This document shows positions 5,691-7,640 of a stretch of 7,640 bases of DNA, one piece after another (positions within the stretch are counted from its first letter, which is position 1; every line of letters begins with the position of its first letter). A program made the translations under genes and the position numbers. The notes under the pieces are model-generated. The model worked only from the letters and a program-made list of their open reading frames with translations. It searched no databases and was not told where the DNA came from. Source of the DNA: an uncultured Tissierellia bacterium (GTDB taxonomy: Bacteria > Bacillota > Clostridia > Tissierellales > Peptoniphilaceae); NCBI GenBank assembly GCA_947278105.1, contig CAMYOR010000044.1:1-7640 (forward strand), written 5' to 3'.

Positions 5691-6473
5691 ATGTCCAACA
5701 AACTTCGAAAGATTTATATGGGCCTGATTTATCTGTTCCTCTACGCCCCCATTTTTCTTCTCTTTGCCTTTTCCTTTAACAAGGGAAAGACTCGGGGCCT
5801 CTGGGAGGGCTTTACCCTGAATTGGTATGGGTCCCTTTTTCACAATGCCGAGATCATGTCAGCCTTAAAAAATACGGCTTCAGTGGCTCTGATTGCAACG
5901 ATTTTCGGAACGCTGATCGGAACCCTGGGGATCATTGGTTTATATTACTGCGGGCAAAAGCAGAAAAAATTTTTAATGCTCATGAACCAGATCAATGTGA
6001 TTAACCCCGAAATTGTGACGGCGGTGGGATTTTTAATCATTTATAGGTTTTTGAACTTAGACCTGGGCTATTTCAGCCTGGTCCTTTCTCATATCGGCTT
6101 TACCGTTCCCTATGTGATCCTCTCGATCTATCCTCGACTTCTTCAAATGCCCAGTTCCCTTCCAGAAGCCGCCATGGACCTGGGAGCGACTCCTTTTCAG
6201 ACGGTCCGATACGTCATTTTGCCCTTTATCCGTCCGGGGATCATTTCGGGAGCGCTCATGGCCTTTACGATCTCCATTGATGATTTCGCCATTTCCTTTT
6301 TTACGACAGGAAACGGGGTTGATACCGTCTCCACCCTGGTCTATGCCATGGCAAGAAGAGGCATTAATCCCGAAATCAACGCTCTTTCGACCCTGATGTT
6401 TGCAGCCATGCTGATACTTTTAACCCTGGTAAACCTTCGCACGGCCCAGGAGAAAAAGAAGGGAAGGTACTGA
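5691..6473 (+). CDS. potC: Spermidine/putrescine ABC transporter permease PotC
   Basis: PotC is the second membrane permease of the polyamine importer. At 260 residues it matches E. coli PotC (264). The N-terminal segment YMGLIYLFLYAPIFLLFAFSF is a membrane helix, followed by the periplasm-facing LWEGFTLNWYGSLF typical of PotC. The EAA loop EAAMDLGATPFQTVRYVILP starts at residue 159. SIDDFAISFFTTG near residue 200 is a hallmark PotC motif. The end is a short basic cytoplasmic tail. Its start follows AGGAGGGG with six bases spacing, and its TGA overlaps the potD ATG by one base (TGATG), implying translational coupling. Confidence 0.94.
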   Translation: MSNKLRKIYMGLIYLFLYAPIFLLFAFSFNKGKTRGLWEGFTLNWYGSLFHNAEIMSALKNTASVALIATIFGTLIGTLGIIGLYYCGQKQKKFLMLMNQINVINPEIVTAVGFLIIYRFLNLDLGYFSLVLSHIGFTVPYVILSIYPRLLQMPSSLPEAAMDLGATPFQTVRYVILPFIRPGIISGALMAFTISIDDFAISFFTTGNGVDTVSTLVYAMARRGINPEINALSTLMFAAMLILLTLVNLRTAQEKKKGRY

Positions 6474-7528
6474 TGAAAAAGTCTTTTCCACTCTTTCATA
6501 AGTTTTTTTTCGCCCTCCTTGCCGGTCTTATGGTCCTATCTTTTTCAGCCTGTGGAAAGGGCGGAGACAAGATTGTCAATGTCTATAACTGGGGCCAGTA
6601 TATTGATCCTCAGGTTCTGAAAGATTTTGAAAAAGAAACCGGGATCCATGTCATTTATTCGACTTATACGACCAATGAAGACCTTTATATGAAGCTGAAT
6701 AATGGGGGAACGGTTTATGATCTTGTTTGTCCTTCCTCCTTCATGCTTGATAAGCTTAAAACCGAAGGATTTCTTCAAAAGATCGACTATTCCAAGATCC
6801 CCAACATGAAATATATTGATAAGGAGTACCTCCATACCAACTCCGACCCCAAACAGGAATATTCCGTCCCCTACTTCTGGGGAACGGTGGGGATCCTCTA
6901 TAACAAGAAAAAAGTCAATGATCCGGTGGATTCCTGGGACATTATCTGGAACCCAAAGTATAAAAGACAGATTGTCATGATTGATTCTCTCCGGGATGCT
7001 TTGGGACTGGCCTTATCCAGGAGGGGATTTTCTGAAAACAGTAGGGATTTAAAAGAGCTAGCCATCGTGAAAAAGGATCTTATCGACCAGTATCCCCTGG
7101 TCTATGCCTACTTAGTTGAGCAAACCAGAGATTTGATGATTAACGAAGAAAGCGCGCTTTCCGTGGTCTTTTCGGGGGATGCAGCCGCAGCCATGGCCAG
7201 GAACAAGGACTTGGATTTCGTTGTCCCCAAAGAGGGATCGAATCTCTGGATTGACTCCTTTGCCATTCCTGTGACGGCTACCCACAAGGAAAATGCAGAG
7301 GCTTTCATTAACTTTATGTGCCGGCCGGAAGTCATGGTAAAAAATGCCCAATACGTGGGTTATTCCCTTCCCAGCTCTGCTGGCAAGGCGCTTCTTACCA
7401 AAGAGGAACAGGAAAATACGGCGGCTTACCCGGATAAATCCGTTTATGACCGTTTAGAGGTCTTTAAAAATGTGGGAGATTTTGTCCGAGTCTATAATGA
7501 CCTTTGGCAGGAAGTGAAAAACCAGTGA
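6473..7528 (+). CDS. potD: Polyamine-binding lipoprotein PotD
   Basis: PotD is the extracytoplasmic solute-binding protein that captures spermidine or putrescine for PotABC. Residues 1-26 are a lipoprotein signal peptide: MKKS, a basic stretch to K10, a hydrophobic core and a lipobox ending FSA before C27, so the mature protein should be lipid-anchored outside the cell, as expected in a monoderm. The mature part aligns by eye with E. coli PotD throughout (NVYNWGQYIDP, ETGIHVIYSTYTTNEDLYMKL, WIDSFAIPV, NFMCRPEV). Ligand residues retained by alignment are W40, Y43, W259, D261 and Y297 (E. coli W34, Y37, W255, D257, Y293). Others differ: F90 for Y85, S172 for D168, D175 for E171 and F233 for W229. 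Polyamine binding is therefore likely, but the preferred ligand is uncertain. Translationally coupled to potC; no terminator follows. Confidence 0.93.
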   Translation: MKKSFPLFHKFFFALLAGLMVLSFSACGKGGDKIVNVYNWGQYIDPQVLKDFEKETGIHVIYSTYTTNEDLYMKLNNGGTVYDLVCPSSFMLDKLKTEGFLQKIDYSKIPNMKYIDKEYLHTNSDPKQEYSVPYFWGTVGILYNKKKVNDPVDSWDIIWNPKYKRQIVMIDSLRDALGLALSRRGFSENSRDLKELAIVKKDLIDQYPLVYAYLVEQTRDLMINEESALSVVFSGDAAAAMARNKDLDFVVPKEGSNLWIDSFAIPVTATHKENAEAFINFMCRPEVMVKNAQYVGYSLPSSAGKALLTKEEQENTAAYPDKSVYDRLEVFKNVGDFVRVYNDLWQEVKNQ

Positions 7529-7555
7529 CAATTCAAAAGGAAAGCAGGGAAAGAT

Positions 7556-7640
7556 TTGAACTACCTTGATTGGATAAAGCAAGTGGATCAAAATCAAGTC
7601 CGGGGAGCCTACCTCGTGCTTGTTTCAGAACCTTTTTTGT
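7556..7640 (+). CDS. holA: Probable DNA polymerase III delta subunit, N-terminus only
   Basis: A frame opening at TTG 7556 runs off the right edge after 28 codons. It reads MNYLDWIKQVDQ and then VRGAYLVLVSEPFL. The short N-terminal helix followed by a YL(V/L)xxxEPFL strand and turn is typical of HolA, where the segment is usually YLLYGEE-like. HolA opens the sliding clamp within the clamp loader. AGGG at 7546-7549 is a moderate ribosome-binding site six bases before TTG. No ATG or GTG lies in frame between the potD stop (7526-7528) and the TTG; a GTG at 7583 is a less likely start. Only 28 residues are visible, so the family call is tentative. Confidence 0.5.
   Translation, partial: MNYLDWIKQVDQNQVRGAYLVLVSEPFL

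Noticed and set aside
1..7640. Mobile elements, CRISPR arrays, tRNA or rRNA genes, toxin-antitoxin or phage-defence genes
   Set aside because: No repeat-spacer pattern, transposase, integrase or RNA-gene signature was seen; nearly the whole window is filled by conserved housekeeping and transport genes.

Overview
The window looks like ordinary chromosomal DNA from a monoderm bacterium of the Bacillota (Firmicutes), most likely an anaerobic clostridial or tissierellid lineage. This placement is an inference. It rests on the adjacent pair of a NifZ-type cysteine desulfurase and a rhodanese-less ThiI, the lipoprotein form of the polyamine-binding protein, strong purine-rich ribosome-binding sites, TTG start codons and middling GC content. 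No mobile element, tRNA, rRNA or CRISPR array is visible.

Layout. Positions 1-956, minus strand: a gene running off the left edge that encodes an RNase H-fold nuclease related to YprB/MrfB. Positions 957-1134: a divergent intergenic region with two inverted repeats. Positions 1135-3613, plus strand: a cysteine desulfurase and ThiI, which together should make 4-thiouridine in tRNA. Positions 3614-3763: a 150-base intergenic region with a plausible promoter, three consecutive GC-rich hairpins and a possible 16-codon histidine-rich upstream reading frame. Positions 3764-7528: a compact four-gene potABCD operon for an ABC importer of spermidine/putrescine, with junctions of 8, 2 and -1 bases. From 7556 to the right edge: the first 28 codons of what looks like holA (DNA polymerase III delta subunit), from a TTG start.

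How the genes work together. The desulfurase takes sulfur from cysteine and passes it to ThiI, which activates tRNA uridine 8 with ATP and inserts the sulfur. PotD, tethered outside the membrane, captures polyamine; PotB and PotC form the channel; PotA supplies ATP-driven power. The nuclease and HolA are unrelated housekeeping or repair functions.

The least explained part is the potA leader. Its hairpins, a reading frame that stops just before the Shine-Dalgarno sequence, and a loop complementary to that sequence could together form a translation-control device. It matches no riboswitch class that I recognise. The rest of the window is conventional.
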